From: Nemertoderma westbladi
Taxonomy: Eukaryota > Xenacoelomorpha > Nemertodermatida > Nemertodermatidae
DNA length: 64,000 nucleotides
NCBI GenBank assembly: GCA_032718475.1
Contig: JAUCBJ010007614.1
Location: 1-64,000, forward strand
Reading direction: 5' to 3'
Part shown: piece by piece, positions 1-13,935 of the stretch
Numbering within the stretch: the first letter of the stretch is position 1
Layout: each line of letters starts with the position of its first letter
Made by a program: the position numbers and the translations under genes
The notes under the pieces: model-generated
The model's database searches: none
What the model saw: the letters and a program-made list of their open reading frames with translations, nothing else
Told to the model about the DNA's origin: nothing

Positions 1-2690
1 TAAAACGCAAGTTAGTTATTTTAATAATTCCACAAATTCGTTATATAATATATAAATTAACTTAAATCAAAACATTTCAATAACCAATATATCATTATAT
101 ATCTCATTATATATGTTCTGCGTAAAGTTAGAATTCAATTCAAACCTAAAACGTTTCATAACAATTGGAGAAATAAGACTAACCAATAAGATAATTGGTA
201 ATAATAATTAGTCAATTTAATTGGTTCCAGTTGTATCACAAGGTTTCATGATTACCTGCCCTCCCAGACTCATATGAAATTCATTCGAAAACTCAATCAT
301 TCGCAAAATTTCATTTCAGCCTCAAGGTAATTGTGATATTTACAATGCGAGAACATTTCCTTGGCATAAATAATTAACCCTGCTTTGTTTCTGGGACTAC
401 TAAAAAGGAACTGTCAGTTGTTATATATTGTATAGCCATAGGGTAGCTAATTGAAGATGCGGACAACGATTTACTGGAAAAACGACAGGAATTTTTTTAT
501 GAAGTAGTTTATATGGTGTGCGTAATAAGTGTTGACATGTGCTGTTGCTGTGTTGTCCATACAGAATGAGGTTGGAGCATTACATACTGCAGTCGGTTTA
601 TTGGTTCCATCTTCCTGTCCTCTTCCTATTGAATGAATAGAGTCGGTATTACCACTGGTAGAGACTATGCTGCTGTAGGGCAGCCCCTGTTGGGCTCTTT
701 ACAGCATACAACCCAGAGTCCTAGAAGGAATATACACCAGGATTCAATGCGAAACACGAATCGCTAATCTTAACAAACGAATCAATGTACAATCTTAGTA
801 GTAACATCTTATAGCCAGAACCCAGCACCACCCTACAGGCACGATAACCCGACGTGTCTTGCCGGGAATTTATTTCAAGTTGTTGTTATTTCTAATAACT
901 ATAAGTTAGACTATGAAAGGCAAACAGTAACATCTATCGAAGTAATAATAATAATAATAATATTTATTAATTATATATCGCTTTTCTATGTTCGGCATAC
1001 TCAAAGCGCTATTATTATTATTATTCCCCCTAGCAAAGCCAAGTTCCCATTGCACCACTTGGTTGGCGTAAGCACGAACGTCTAAAGTTTCTTGCCTAGG
1101 GACACAACAGTGTATTATTGTCTTTTGAATTTGCATAGCAAATTCTATTTCAACAAATAATAATGATACTGGGACTGTAGACAACACTGTAGACCCTCTC
1201 AAAAATATATCCTTGTAAAAGTAATGTAAAGATTTCTCAGTAGTTTCTACTACTTAACTTATACTAGTGTGGCCCCAGAACTATACTACATCATGTAAAT
1301 ACAAGAAACTATCACGCCAAGGTGAGACCCATTCATGGGGGAATGGGAAAAATTAGGATTGAAAATACCCCAGTTGATTGGTAAAGTAATTTGAAGGAAA
1401 AAGCTCAGCTTGATATAAAATATGATATAAAGTTAATTGATTGAAAACCAACTACGATAAATTCCATATAAAAAAATAATATTTGTTATTTATACAACAT
1501 GGTGAGCACGCAATAGTAGTCCGTCACAGAAAACAAAAACTCTTCGCCTAATATTAAACTACATAACATTTGAATTTAAATTTTAGAGTTGACTTACATT
1601 TTAAAATATTATACATATTATGAAATTCAGAACTTCAATATAACATAACATAACACCCTATAATAATATTCTGCTGTTACACGAAATCTACTTTCAAAGT
1701 AATTAGGAATTAATTACTACCAATATCTCCAACTAGAAACCAAACAATCAATCGACACACTGACCCTGATAACACTTATAATGTAAAAAGGAGTCATATC
1801 CGAAGAAAGCGTGCTAATCTCAGCAAATCCTCAAAAACAACCCCCGCGTACACATAATCATGCGGGAAAAGGCCTCCACACCTATAACGACTTAAAGACA
1901 GATTAGTAAAGAAGCTGATTACAAAGGCGGGTTGAAAGGAACCAAAACAATAAACGAGACTTAGGAGTATTCTAGAAAACCCAATTTGATTGAGAAACAA
2001 CAGCTTGATAATCAACAGTCAGATGCATAGGCCAAAATTGATTTTGGCAATTAAGTAGAGTAGGTTAGGTAGGTACCGGTATAACTATCACTGTGGTGCG
2101 ACAAAACTGCTATATAAGATCTATAATTTGATATATTCCGCTGATGAATAAAGGAAAGTTCCAACCCGTAAATTTTTTTAGGGATATAGAGATTTTAGTA
2201 AAAGTGGGTTGACCTAGATTCGTGTTTTAGAAAAGGAGTGGGCGCACCTACGTGATAGGTACAACTAACAATCAACATTTTAGGAACAATATATGCAATT
2301 TTCATTATATGCAGAAGGTGACTAAAAATCTAAAATCGTATGTGTGATTGAGGTACTTTTGTTATTCATAATGTAATTGAATGTCCTATAATGAACAGAT
2401 TTACACGCGTTAACATTATAGCATGCACTGATTCAGAATAATTCAGGAACTGCTAATGACATAAGGATGAAACTGTGGGTAAAGCATTTGTTCACTACTG
2501 AACAAATATTAAATTTCAATATGAATTATGGATGATACCTTTCTAGATTACTAGTCTAAATTACTTAGATTATTAGTCATTAATGGCATGCCCTTAATGA
2601 TAGTGCCTTTTGTTTTCAAGCTTGTAAGTTGAATGACCACATAAATCTTGCCGATCAAAAGGTAGGAAGTAAGTGCGCAATTAAAGGCAT
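1..2690. other. AT-rich sequence without a recognisable gene
   Basis: I see no convincing coding exon on either strand. Reading frames here are short and contain low-complexity runs, such as the one over the TAA/TTA microsatellites near 944-965 and 1010-1024. A weak match to the tRNA-derived SINE described at 41.6 kb may lie at about 1265-1335, where a GTGTGGCCCCAGAACTATAC stretch and a CCAAGGTGAGAC end resemble the two ends of that SINE with the middle missing. Nothing else can be supported. Confidence 0.5.
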
Positions 2691-2775
2691 AAACATGTGG
2701 CCGATAGTGATCGTTCGATGGTCATCGAGGCATGAGACAAGTAAGTTGTTCAAGTCCCTGGCGAGATGTCATTCT
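2691..2775 (+). repeat. tRNA-like SINE head (relic)
   Basis: An A-box-like TGGCCGATAGTGATCG lies at 2698-2713 and a B-box-like GTTCAAGTCCC at 2748-2758. Their 50-bp spacing fits an RNA polymerase III internal promoter of a tRNA with a variable arm. The stretch between them does not fold as a convincing functional tRNA, so I read it as the tRNA-derived head of a SINE rather than a tRNA gene. It is a different family from the SINE at 41.6 and 43.5 kb. The 3' body and tail are not delimited. Confidence 0.45.
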
Positions 2776-3090
2776 CGCGCCACCATTTTCAAGATAAATT
2801 AATTGTCACATGCGATAGATATATGGTGTAAATGATTCGATTTATAGCCATTGTATTTTACATTATACCCATGGCGATTGTTAATCAACGATCCGAGTTT
2901 AGTTAAATCAGTATTTCTAGCACTTTTTTTATTAATTTATCTTTTCGTCATCGGTACTACTGGCTGGGAATGGTGGATACGGTTCAAAGAAATACGGCCT
3001 AGAGGCAAGAACCACAAATACGGTCTGAAGTAAGGACCAATCAGAAACCAACTCCATCGAGGAGACTGTGTCTGAAAAGTGATACTTTTC

Positions 3091-4565
3091 ACCACTACTA
3101 TTATAATCGGCCTGTTGCATTGAAGCTCCACATTGATATGATATGCTACTGGCTTAACAAAAATATCTAATCACCATACATGCACAATAATTGGAAAGTT
3201 CCAATGTAGCGAGCATTAAGAATGCTATGCCGGCTTATCCACAAAATTGCACAGCCACAACTCCCTATACCCCATGAGTTTCAGGAGATTATCCGCATCT
3301 TCAAGGTGTCCGTCCACCATGCTTAATGTCTTCATGGGGCTGCCAAAGCACAAAATTGTGCACAGGCTGGTTTTCACTCCAAAAGCAATGTCCTAGAAAG
3401 TGGAGGTGGCTTAGTGTCAAGCTTGGGGAACCAATGAGACACCTTAAATATTATATAGTGTCTGGTTGGACATGTGTGCATTGTACTTGACACAGTGAAC
3501 CAGACGTAGCATGGTAAATGTGCCATCCAGAGATGGGGTGTCCTCAGCGGTTAGAGAGCCCAGCATGGACTCAAATAGAGCTGTACTAATATCTCTTTAA
3601 CACAGGAAAGTACTTTACCGTTAATGAAAACGTCACCAGCTCGACCTAATTTATTTGGCAAAAAATATACGCAATGAGACTTAGTAGGGTTACTATGTCA
3701 AATTCTAAACCAAATTGCTCACATACCTTAAGTAACGCGCATAATCCAAATTATGTGCTGGTACTACTGCGGCTCTAAATAGTCGGACGTTTAAGTTTCC
3801 GATGTATTCTCTGTTACATCCAAGTCCTGGAAAGCCCATTCAATGCTAGCCATGCCTTTCCTTTACTTATTCGAAGGTCCTCACCAGACTTCCGGATCCA
3901 TGATCCCAGGTAACAGAAGTCGTCCACTTGCTCAAGCATACCATCCTTTGAACTTATTCTCATACGATCAAACATTTCTTGAGGACTTTCAAAGTTAACT
4001 GTCAAAATTTTGGTCTTCTTGGAGTTTACCAACAACCAACACTAAATGCAGCCTGTACCATCCAATGAGCTGAGGAGTCTTTGGGCTCCCTCTTGTGATT
4101 GTGAGAGTACTCCGCAAGTCATCAGCAAAGACTAAATCAGATAGGTACTTGGCAGAATTTCTTCGACTTCTGGAGCCAGTAGGTGGAGGTACCATCACCC
4201 CATCATCATTATGATGATCTAAGGAGATGCATAGAACATAGTCAACCACAATTATGAACAAGAATGGTGCAAGTGTGTCTCCTTGGAGGACGCCCCATAA
4301 TGCTTCTGTGAAGGTAGTATAGCCCTCACAATGATCAGTTGCCTCAGGTGCAAGGGGTCATACCTGTTGTTCAGCTTGAGTTTTACGCTGGATCTCACAA
4401 TGGACTGTTCCAATAGATAGGGCCAACATGCCGTGGCAAGGCAGATTTCTTAGCTCTGCTAGAGAGGGGACTAAGTCTTACCTTAGCCAAAATATGACGG
4501 TGATCACTAGAGGGTCTAAGTGTAAATGCATTGCAGTCCTGTATAGAGCTACTGTATTTTTTTGA
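3091..4565 (-). mobile_element. RTE-like non-LTR retrotransposon, internally deleted copy A
   Basis: Read on the minus strand, the 5' part (about 4562-4385) encodes the end of an AP-type endonuclease with the SSDH motif and the phrase AKVRL. Then comes a jump to the RT palm, with LQGDTLAPFLF near 4290 and FADDL near 4130, followed by YLGSWIRKSGEDL near 3890 and remnants of the C-terminal RLRF/FRRE region. The fingers half of the RT is missing. Frameshifts and stops break it throughout. The 3' end falls at a short imperfect TAG-type tail at 3091-3102. Copies B-E in this window belong to the same family by shared protein phrases. RTE-like is inferred from the endonuclease plus RT layout and the C-terminal sequence. 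Confidence 0.8.
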
Positions 4566-4727
4566 GCAACTTAACGACGAGGACAAATCGCCGTCCCCAT
4601 CAAATCTTCACGCAAAAATATTTACAACTTAATTCAGTTATTGTGAAGCAGAAAATGACAAGCTACCGTTCTTTCCTTTATTAATAATTATAATTGTTAA
4701 TTCACTGTCATGCACCATTACCCCGCA

Positions 4728-4751
4728 CCCCCCCCCCCCCCCCCCCCCCCC
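4728..4751. repeat. poly-C tract (24 bp)
   Basis: An uninterrupted run of 24 C residues lies about 180 bp before the large minisatellite. It is one of eight G or C homopolymers of at least 18 bp in this AT-rich window. Such runs can form G-quadruplex structures and are error-prone in sequencing, so the exact length is uncertain. Confidence 0.9.
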
Positions 4752-4932
4752 GAATGGACAATAATGCTCTAACATATTATTAATATTATGTATAGAATTG
4801 TATTATTGATGGAACAATGCAGGTGGATTGGAGCTTTCCAATTAATTTTATTAGCATAGCAGAATCAGCAGATGGCATATCGACAGGCAGTAATAATATA
4901 CTGCAATGAGAGATGAATAGAGACCTGTATAC

Positions 4933-7900
4933 TGATCTATATACTCACCACATCGATACCTATCTATATACTCACCACATCGATACCTATCTATATACCT
5001 CACCACATCGATACCTATCTATATACCTCACCACATCGATACCTATCTATATACTCACCACATCGATACCTATCTATATACTCACCACATCGATACCTAT
5101 CTATATACTCACCACATCGATACCTATCTATATACCTCACCACATCGATACCTATCTATATACTCACCACATCGATACCTATCTATATACCTCACCACAT
5201 CGATACCTATCTATATACTCACCACAACGATACCTATCTATATACCTCACCACATCGATACCTATCTATATACCTCACCACATCGATACCTATCTATATA
5301 CTCGCCACATCGATACCTATCTATATACTCACCACATCGATACCTATCTATATACCTCACCACATCGATACCTATCTATATACCTCACCACATCGATACC
5401 TATCTATATACTCACCACATCGATACCTATCTATATACTCACCACATCGATACCTATCTATATACTCGCCACATCGATACCTATCTATATACTCACCACA
5501 TCGATACCTATCTATATACCTCACCACATCGATACCTATCTATATACCTCACCACATCGATACCTATCTATATACTCACCACATCGATACCTATCTATAT
5601 ACTCACCACATCGATACCTATCTATATACTCACCACATCGATACCTATCTATATACTCACCACATCGATACCTATCTATATACCTCACCACATCGATACC
5701 TATCTATATACCTCACCACATCGATACCTATCTATATACCTCACCACATCGATACCTATCTATATACTCACCACATCGATACCTATCTATATACTCACCA
5801 CATCGATACCTATCTATATACTCACCACATCGATACCTATCTATATACTCACCACATCGATACCTATCTATATACTCACCACATCGATACCTATCTATAT
5901 ACTCACCACATCGATACCTATCTATATACTCACCACATCGATACCTATCTATATACCTCACCACATCGATACCTATCTATATACTCACCACATCGATACC
6001 TATCTATATACCTCACCACATCGATACCTATCTATATACTCACCACATCGATACCTATCTATATACTCACCACATCGATACCTATCTATATACTCACCAC
6101 ATCGATACCTATCTATATACTCACCACATCGATACCTATCTATATACTCACCACATCGATACCTATCTATATACTCACCACATCGATACCTATCTATATA
6201 CTCACCACATCGATACCTATCTATATACTCACCACATCGATACCTATCTATATACCTCACCACATCGATACCTATCTATATACTCACCACATCGATACCT
6301 ATCTATATACTCACCACATCGATACCTATCTATATACTCACCACATCGATACCTATCTATATACTCACCACATCGATACCTATCTATATACCTCACCACA
6401 TCGATACCTATCTATATACTCACCACATCGATACCTATCTATATACTCACCACATCGATACCTATCTATATACTCACCACATCGATACCTATCTATATAC
6501 TCACCACATCGATACCTATCTATATACCTCACCACATCGATACCTATCTATATACTCACCACATCGATACCTATCTATATACTCACCACATCGATACCTA
6601 TCTATATACTCACCACATCGATACCTATCTATATACCTCACCACATCGATACCTATCTATATACCTCACCACATCGATACCTATCTATATACCTCACCAC
6701 ATCGATACCTATCTATATACCTCACCACATCGATACCTATCTATATACTCACCACATCGATACCTATCTATATACCTCACCACATCGATACCTATCTATA
6801 TACTCACCACATCGATACCTATCTATATACTCACCACATCGATACCTATCTATATACTCACCACATCGATACCTATCTATATACTCACCACATCGATACC
6901 TATCTATATACTCACCACATCGATACCTATCTATATACTCACCACATCGATACCTATCTATATACCTCACCACATCGATACCTATCTATATACCTCACCA
7001 CATCGATACCTATCTATATACCTCACCACATCGATACCTATCTATATACTCACCACATCGATACCTATCTATATACTCACCACATCGATACCTATCTATA
7101 TACTCACCACATCGATACCTATCTATATACTCACCACATCGATACCTATCTATATACTCACCACATCGATACCTATCTATATACCTCACCACATCGATAC
7201 CTATCTATATACTCACCACATCGATACCTATCTATATACTCACCACATCGATACCTATCTATATACTCACCACATCGATACCTATCTATATACTCACCAC
7301 ATCGATACCTATCTATATACCTCACCACATCGATACCTATCTATATACTCACCACATCGATACCTATCTATATACTCACCACATCGATACCTATCTATAT
7401 ACCTCACCACATCGATACCTATCTATATACCTCACCACATCGATACCTATCTATATACTCACCACATCGATACCTATCTATATACTCACCACATCGATAC
7501 CTATCTATATACTCACCACATCGATACCTATCTATATACTCACCACATCGATACCTATCTATATACCTCACCACATCGATACCTATCTATATACTCACCA
7601 CATCGATACCTATCTATATACCTCACCACATCGATACCTATCTATATACCTCACCACATCGATACCTATCTATATACCTCACCACATCGATACCTATCTA
7701 TATACCTCACCACATCGATACCTATCTATATACTCACCACATCGATACCTATCTATATACCTCACCACATCGATACCTATCTATATACTCACCACATCGA
7801 TACCTATCTATATACTCACCACATCGATACCTATCTATATACTCACCACATCGATACCTATCTATATACCTCACCACATCGATACCTATCTATATACCTC

Positions 7901-10900
7901 ACCACATCGATACCTATCTATATACCTCACCACATCGATACCTATCTATATACTCACCACATCGATACCTATCTATATACTCACCACATCGATACCTATC
8001 TATATACCTCACCACATCGATACCTATCTATATACCTCACCACATCGATACCTATCTATATACTCACCACATCGATACCTATCTATATACTCACCACATC
8101 GATACCTATCTATATACTCACCACATCGATACCTATCTATATACTCACCACATCGATACCTATCTATATACCTCACCACATCGATACCTATCTATATACC
8201 TCACCACATCGATACCTATCTATATACTCACCACATCGATACCTATCTATATACCTCACCACATCGATACCTATCTATATACCTCACCACATCGATACCT
8301 ATCTATATACTCACCACATCGATACCTATCTATATACTCACCACATCGATACCTATCTATATACTCACCACATCGATACCTATCTATATACTCACCACAT
8401 CGATACCTATCTATATACCTCACCACATCGATACCTATCTATATACCTCACCACATCGATACCTATCTATATACTCACCACATCGATACCTATCTATATA
8501 CTCACCACATCGATACCTATCTATATACTCACCACATCGATACCTATCTATATACCTCACCACATCGATACCTATCTATATACCTCACCACATCGATACC
8601 TATCTATATACCTCACCACATCGATACCTATCTATATACCTCACCACATCGATACCTATCTATATACCTCACCACATCGATACCTATCTATATACCTCAC
8701 CACATCGATACCTATCTATATACTCACCACATCGATACCTATCTATATACTCACCACATCGATACCTATCTATATACCTCACCACATCGATACCTATCTA
8801 TATACTCACCACATCGATACCTATCTATATACTCACCACATCGATACCTATCTATATACCTCACCACATCGATACCTATCTATATACCTCACCACATCGA
8901 TACCTATCTATATACTCACCACATCGATACCTATCTATATACTCACCACATCGATACCTATCTATATACTCACCACATCGATACCTATCTATATACTCAC
9001 CACATCGATACCTATCTATATACTCACCACATCGATACCTATCTATATACTCACCACATCGATACCTATCTATATACTCACCACATCGATACCTATCTAT
9101 ATACCTCACCACATCGATACCTATCTATATACTCACCACATCGATACCTATCTATATACCTCACCACATCGATACCTATCTATATACTCACCACATCGAT
9201 ACCTATCTATATACTCACCACATCGATACCTATCTATATACTCACCACATCGATACCTATCTATATACTCACCACATCGATACCTATCTATATACTCACC
9301 ACATCGATACCTATCTATATACCTCACCACATCGATACCTATCTATATACTCACCACATCGATACCTATCTATATACTCACCACATCGATACCTATCTAT
9401 ATACCTCACCACATCGATACCTATCTATATACTCACCACATCGATACCTATCTATATACTCACCACATCGATACCTATCTATATACTCACCACATCGATA
9501 CCTATCTATATACTCACCACATCGATACCTATCTATATACCTCACCACATCGATACCTATCTATATACTCACCACATCGATACCTATCTATATACTCACC
9601 ACATCGATACCTATCTATATACTCACCACATCGATACCTATCTATATACTCACCACATCGATACCTATCTATATACTCACCACATCGATACCTATCTATA
9701 TACTCACCACATCGATACCTATCTATATACTCACCACATCGATACCTATCTATATACCTCACCACATCGATACCTATCTATATACCTCACCACATCGATA
9801 CCTATCTATATACCTCACCACATCGATACCTATCTATATACTCACCACATCGATACCTATCTATATACTCACCACATCGATACCTATCTATATACTCACC
9901 ACATCGATACCTATCTATATACTCACCACATCGATACCTATCTATATACCTCACCACATCGATACCTATCTATATACCTCACCACATCGATACCTATCTA
10001 TATACTCACCACATCGATACCTATCTATATACCTCACCACATCGATACCTATCTATATACTCACCACATCGATACCTATCTATATACTCACCACATCGAT
10101 ACCTATCTATATACTCACCACATCGATACCTATCTATATACTCACCACATCGATACCTATCTATATACTCACCACATCGATACCTATCTATATACCTCAC
10201 CACATCGATACCTATCTATATACCTCACCACATCGATACCTATCTATATACTCACCACATCGATACCTATCTATATACCTCACCACATCGATACCTATCT
10301 ATATACTCACCACATCGATACCTATCTATATACTCACCACATCGATACCTATCTATATACCTCACCACATCGATACCTATCTATATACTCACCACATCGA
10401 TACCTATCTATATACTCACCACATCGATACCTATCTATATACTCACCACATCGATACCTATCTATATACTCACCACATCGATACCTATCTATATACTCAC
10501 CACATCGATACCTATCTATATACCTCACCACATCGATACCTATCTATATACTCACCACATCGATACCTATCTATATACCTCACCACATCGATACCTATCT
10601 ATATACCTCACCACATCGATACCTATCTATATACTCACCACATCGATACCTATCTATATACTCACCACATCGATACCTATCTATATACTCACCACATCGA
10701 TACCTATCTATATACTCACCACATCGATACCTATCTATATACCTCACCACATCGATACCTATCTATATACTCACCACATCGATACCTATCTATATACTCA
10801 CCACATCGATACCTATCTATATACTCACCACATCGATACCTATCTATATACTCACCACATCGATACCTATCTATATACCTCACCACATCGATACCTATCT

Positions 10901-11386
10901 ATATACTCACCACATCGATACCTATCTATATACTCACCACATCGATACCTATCTATATACCTCACCACATCGATACCTATCTATATACTCACCACATCGA
11001 TACCTATCTATATACCTCACCACATCGATACCTATCTATATACTCACCACATCGATACCTATCTATATACTCACCACATCGATACCTATCTATATACTCA
11101 CCACATCGATACCTATCTATATACCTCACCACATCGATACCTATCTATATACTCACCACATCGATACCTATCTATATACTCACCACATCGATACCTATCT
11201 ATATACTCACCACATCGATACCTATCTTTATACTCACCACATCGATACCTATCTATATACCTCACCACATCGATACCTATCTATATACTCACCACATCGA
11301 TACCTATCTATATACTCACCACATCGATACCTATCTATATACCTCACCACATCGATACCTATCTATATACCTCACCACATCGATTG
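4933..11386. repeat. 6.45-kb minisatellite of 27/28-bp units
   Basis: About 236 head-to-tail units by hand count. Each contains CACATCGATACCTATC, joined by TATATAC(C)TCAC. About 154 units are 27 bp and about 82 are 28 bp, the latter carrying one extra C after TATAC. Units are otherwise nearly invariant: I noticed CAACGAT near 5223, CTCGCC near 5302 and 5467, and CTTTATA near 11227. No forward frame of a unit contains a stop, so an ATG at 4913 opens a 2201-codon frame to 11518. It cycles through three nonapeptides (HHIDTYLYT, SPHRYLSIY, LTTSIPIYI), moving to the next frame at each 28-bp unit. One reverse frame is also open across runs of 27-bp units (EYIDRYRCG). I read the locus as satellite DNA; translation is unproven. 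Each unit carries a ClaI-type ATCGAT. Confidence 0.97.
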
Positions 11387-12106
11387 GCCTTGGATTTAGG
11401 ATCGTGGGATTGTTGGTTTGGGGGGTGGGGGTGTCTTTACACCCAGCTATATCCCAAGGGATATGTGGGTATAATATCGACCACTCGACATGATAGTGTG
11501 TCAAATAAACGAATTTGACTTATTTTCAGAAATTCGTAAATTCAGACTGTAAAAACAGACTGTACCAGTACGTGTGATTGTTGACAGATATTCGCTGATA
11601 ATTTGTGTTTTACAGTAGGCCAAGTGTAGGCGATTAAATTTGGCAGAAATACTAAAACTTATCTTATGCCAATGTAGTAATAATACTGAAATATTATTAA
11701 ATGAATTGACCAATCCCAATAAATACCCAAGCCATTTTTTGGGGGAATAAAGAATACCTTGTAATTGAATTCCTTTGTGAGCGTTATGAGAATTCTCATG
11801 AATTCTCATAATAATTCTAGACTTAATTAATACAGAAAGAAGCAAGCAATACTGTCTGACTAGCAGGGAATTACCAAGGAACCTACAGTTTCCTAGCAAC
11901 CAGCCTAATCAACAATATATAGTTGAAGTAAATATAAAATGCCAACACTTTTTAGCACAAATCACGAGAATTTAATTAAAAATTATAATAGCAGAGGTAA
12001 TAGAGTTAACAACAATGTATTTTGTATGAATAATAATTTCCATGAAAAAGGACCTTTAAAAAACGCTGTTTTTGACTACAATTATAAACTGTAAAAATGT
12101 TAGTAA
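11387..12106. other. unassigned spacer after the minisatellite
   Basis: A G-rich stretch at 11416-11432 follows the last unit. A 132-codon minus-strand frame at 11501-11899 shows no family signature and no codon pattern I trust, so I do not call it a gene. Confidence 0.4.
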
Positions 12107-12109
12107 CAT

Positions 12110-12340
12110 TTTTATATTTCAAATTGCCTTAATACAGTATCATTTGAGTTTATCAATGGTCTCCTACCCAATGATTTCATACCGGTCTTTGCTTACACCT
12201 GATTCAGTTATCTACAACTATGAAACTAAAAATTCGCAGTTAGTCCCAAAATAGTTTTAGAGTAAGAAATTAACTTTGCGTGAACAGTCAATTTTCCTAG
12301 ATTCACCAATCATCTGGAACAATTTTCTCTCATCAGTGCG
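12110..12340 (+). pseudogene. LINE C-terminal relic
   Basis: Plus-strand phrases PDSVIYNYETKN and REQSIFLDSPIIWNNF resemble the C-terminal tail shared by many non-LTR retrotransposons, where a YNTR-like phrase is followed by a WNSLP-like phrase about 30 residues later. Two stops (TAG at 12252 and nearby) separate the halves, so it is dead. It ends where the opposite-strand RTE-like copy begins at about 12341. The assignment rests on this spaced pair of short phrases only. Confidence 0.45.
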
Positions 12341-13322
12341 ACTACCACTACTACTACTAGGATCGGCATGCTGCATTGCAGCTGCATTTTTAAGAATGCT
12401 GTGCCGGCTTGTCGACAAAATTGCGCCGCCACAACTCCCTATCACCCATGACATTTGCTAGATCATCCGCATCTTCAAGGCCAGTGTCCTTTAAGATGCG
12501 TCTCAAGAAAGTCATGGGCTGTCCACCATGCTTATTCACTCCATGAGGCTGCCAAAGTACAAGATTATACACTGGCTGGTCCTCACGGCGAAAGCAATGT
12601 CCGGCAAAGCGGAGGCGATTTTGTTCTAGTGTCAAGCTTGGGGGAACCAATGAGACACCGCCAATGTTATATAGTGTCTGGTTGGAGATGTGTACATTGT
12701 ACTTGACACAATGAACCCGGCGTAGCATTCTTGTGAATGTGCCATCCAGAGATTTGGTGTCCTGCAGTTAGAGCCCAGCATGGACTCCCATAGAGGAGTA
12801 CTGGAACCACTGCTGCTCTAAATAATCGGACCTTAAGTTTCCGATTAATTATCAGTGACTTCCAAATCCTGGAAAGCCTATTCAAGGCTGCCCATGCCCT
12901 TCCCTTACGTATTCGAAGGTCCTCACCTGACTTCCGGATCCATGATCCCAGGTAACAGAAGTAGTCCACATGCTCAAGCATACCATCCTTTGAGCTTATG
13001 CTCATCCGATCAGAGACTTGCTGAGGACTTTCAAAGTTAACTGTCAAAATTTTGGTCTTTCTGGAGTTAATAAAAAGACCAACACTAGAAGCAGCATGTT
13101 CTAATGAGCTGAGGAGCCGTTGGGCTCCCTCTAGTGATTCTGAGAGTACTCCTAAGTCATCAGCAAAGTCTAGATCAGTTATATACTCGGCAGGATTTCC
13201 TCGAATTCTGGAGCCAGTAGGTGGAGTTATCAACACCCATCATTATTATGATGATCTAAGGACATGCGTAGAACATAGTCAACCACAATTATGAACAAGA
13301 ATGGTGTAAGTGTGTCTCTGTA
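12341..13322 (-). mobile_element. RTE-like non-LTR retrotransposon, 5'-truncated copy B
   Basis: Minus-strand reading gives, in order, the RT palm LTPFLFIIVVDYVLR (near 13290), DLDFADDLGVLS (near 13165), NSRKTKILTVNFESPQ, YLGSWIRKSGEDLRIRKG, FRAAVVPVLLYG (near 12790), then the C-terminal NRLRFAGHCFRREDQ and GQPMTFLRRILKDTG (near 12500). FADD is the catalytic motif of the RT. Frame changes at about 13236 and 12700 break the protein. The element is cut at 13322, so endonuclease and RT fingers are absent, as expected for 5' truncation. The 3' end is a short (TAG)n-type tail at 12341-12360. Confidence 0.85.
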
Positions 13323-13664
13323 GTATAATTTATTGTAGAACTGAGAAAGCAATGTGTACGTACATACAGTAGTACTATTACTATAGAAGTTTATCACTAA
13401 TTCATTTGTGATCGTGCCAATGCCAATATTAATTAATCTCGATGTGTTTTGGTTATAATTGCACATACTAGTAACTAAACATATGTTTCGCCCCAAGACG
13501 TATAATCTCATTCTGTATAATTACAGTATACATACATAATATATGAAGTTGGTTTGTAATTGATTTGAACTAAAACTAATTTTAATTTTACGTGTTGTTT
13601 AATAGTAAATAATGAAGGAATTTAAATTGTTATAAATTCTACGTTAAATTTTCAATACCATAGT
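13323..13664. other. AT-rich spacer, nothing recognised
   Basis: No coding frame, repeat or RNA gene that I can support. Confidence 0.4.
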
Positions 13665-13667
13665 CAC

Positions 13668-13750
13668 GGAGAATCCTCACAGGATTCAACACACATGGCG
13701 CCCGATAAGGGGATTGAACCCTTGACCTAAGCCTAGTCACATGGCCAAAT
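13668..13750. other. tRNA-like / primer-binding-like segment
   Basis: On the plus strand TGGCGCCCGATAAGGGG follows a CACACA end, as a retroelement primer-binding site follows a left LTR ending in CA. On the minus strand the same bases read as a tRNA 3' half: a T-arm GGGTTCAATCCCC followed by an acceptor strand ending GGGCGCCA. A retropepsin relic lies 190 bp downstream on +, which favours the retroelement reading. The complement to a tRNA runs past the usual 18 bases, which favours a tRNA-derived SINE. I cannot decide between them. Confidence 0.35.
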
Positions 13751-13935
13751 AAGACAGTCAATGAGCACAATGTATCGACATGTTATTTCAAAGAAATGAA
13801 GTCATTAGCAGTACCAACCTATGGTCCAAATAATACTAGGGTATGTTCACTGTCAAGTGTTATAGACAGTTCAGAATTCAGCGTGAAATCTGTTCCTGTT
13901 CGTAGATTAGCATGGGTAATGCGATATATTCATAA

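Noticed and set aside
906-1202. 98-codon minus-strand frame
   Set aside because: Contains poly-Asn and poly-Tyr from microsatellites and has no recognisable domain.
2691-2775. Functional tRNA gene
   Set aside because: A and B boxes are present, but a full cloverleaf with acceptor pairing is not; a SINE head fits better.
5728-10531. Nine minus-strand frames of the form MVRYIDRYRCGEYIDRYRCGE
   Set aside because: Exact shadows of the minisatellite; their lengths only reflect runs of 27-bp units.
4933-11386. CRISPR array
   Set aside because: Units are contiguous without variable spacers, and the DNA is eukaryotic.
4913-11518. 2201-codon open frame as a protein-coding gene
   Set aside because: It is a by-product of a stop-free tandem unit, shifts frame at every 28-bp unit and has no known domain. 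Kept as a finding, not as a gene.
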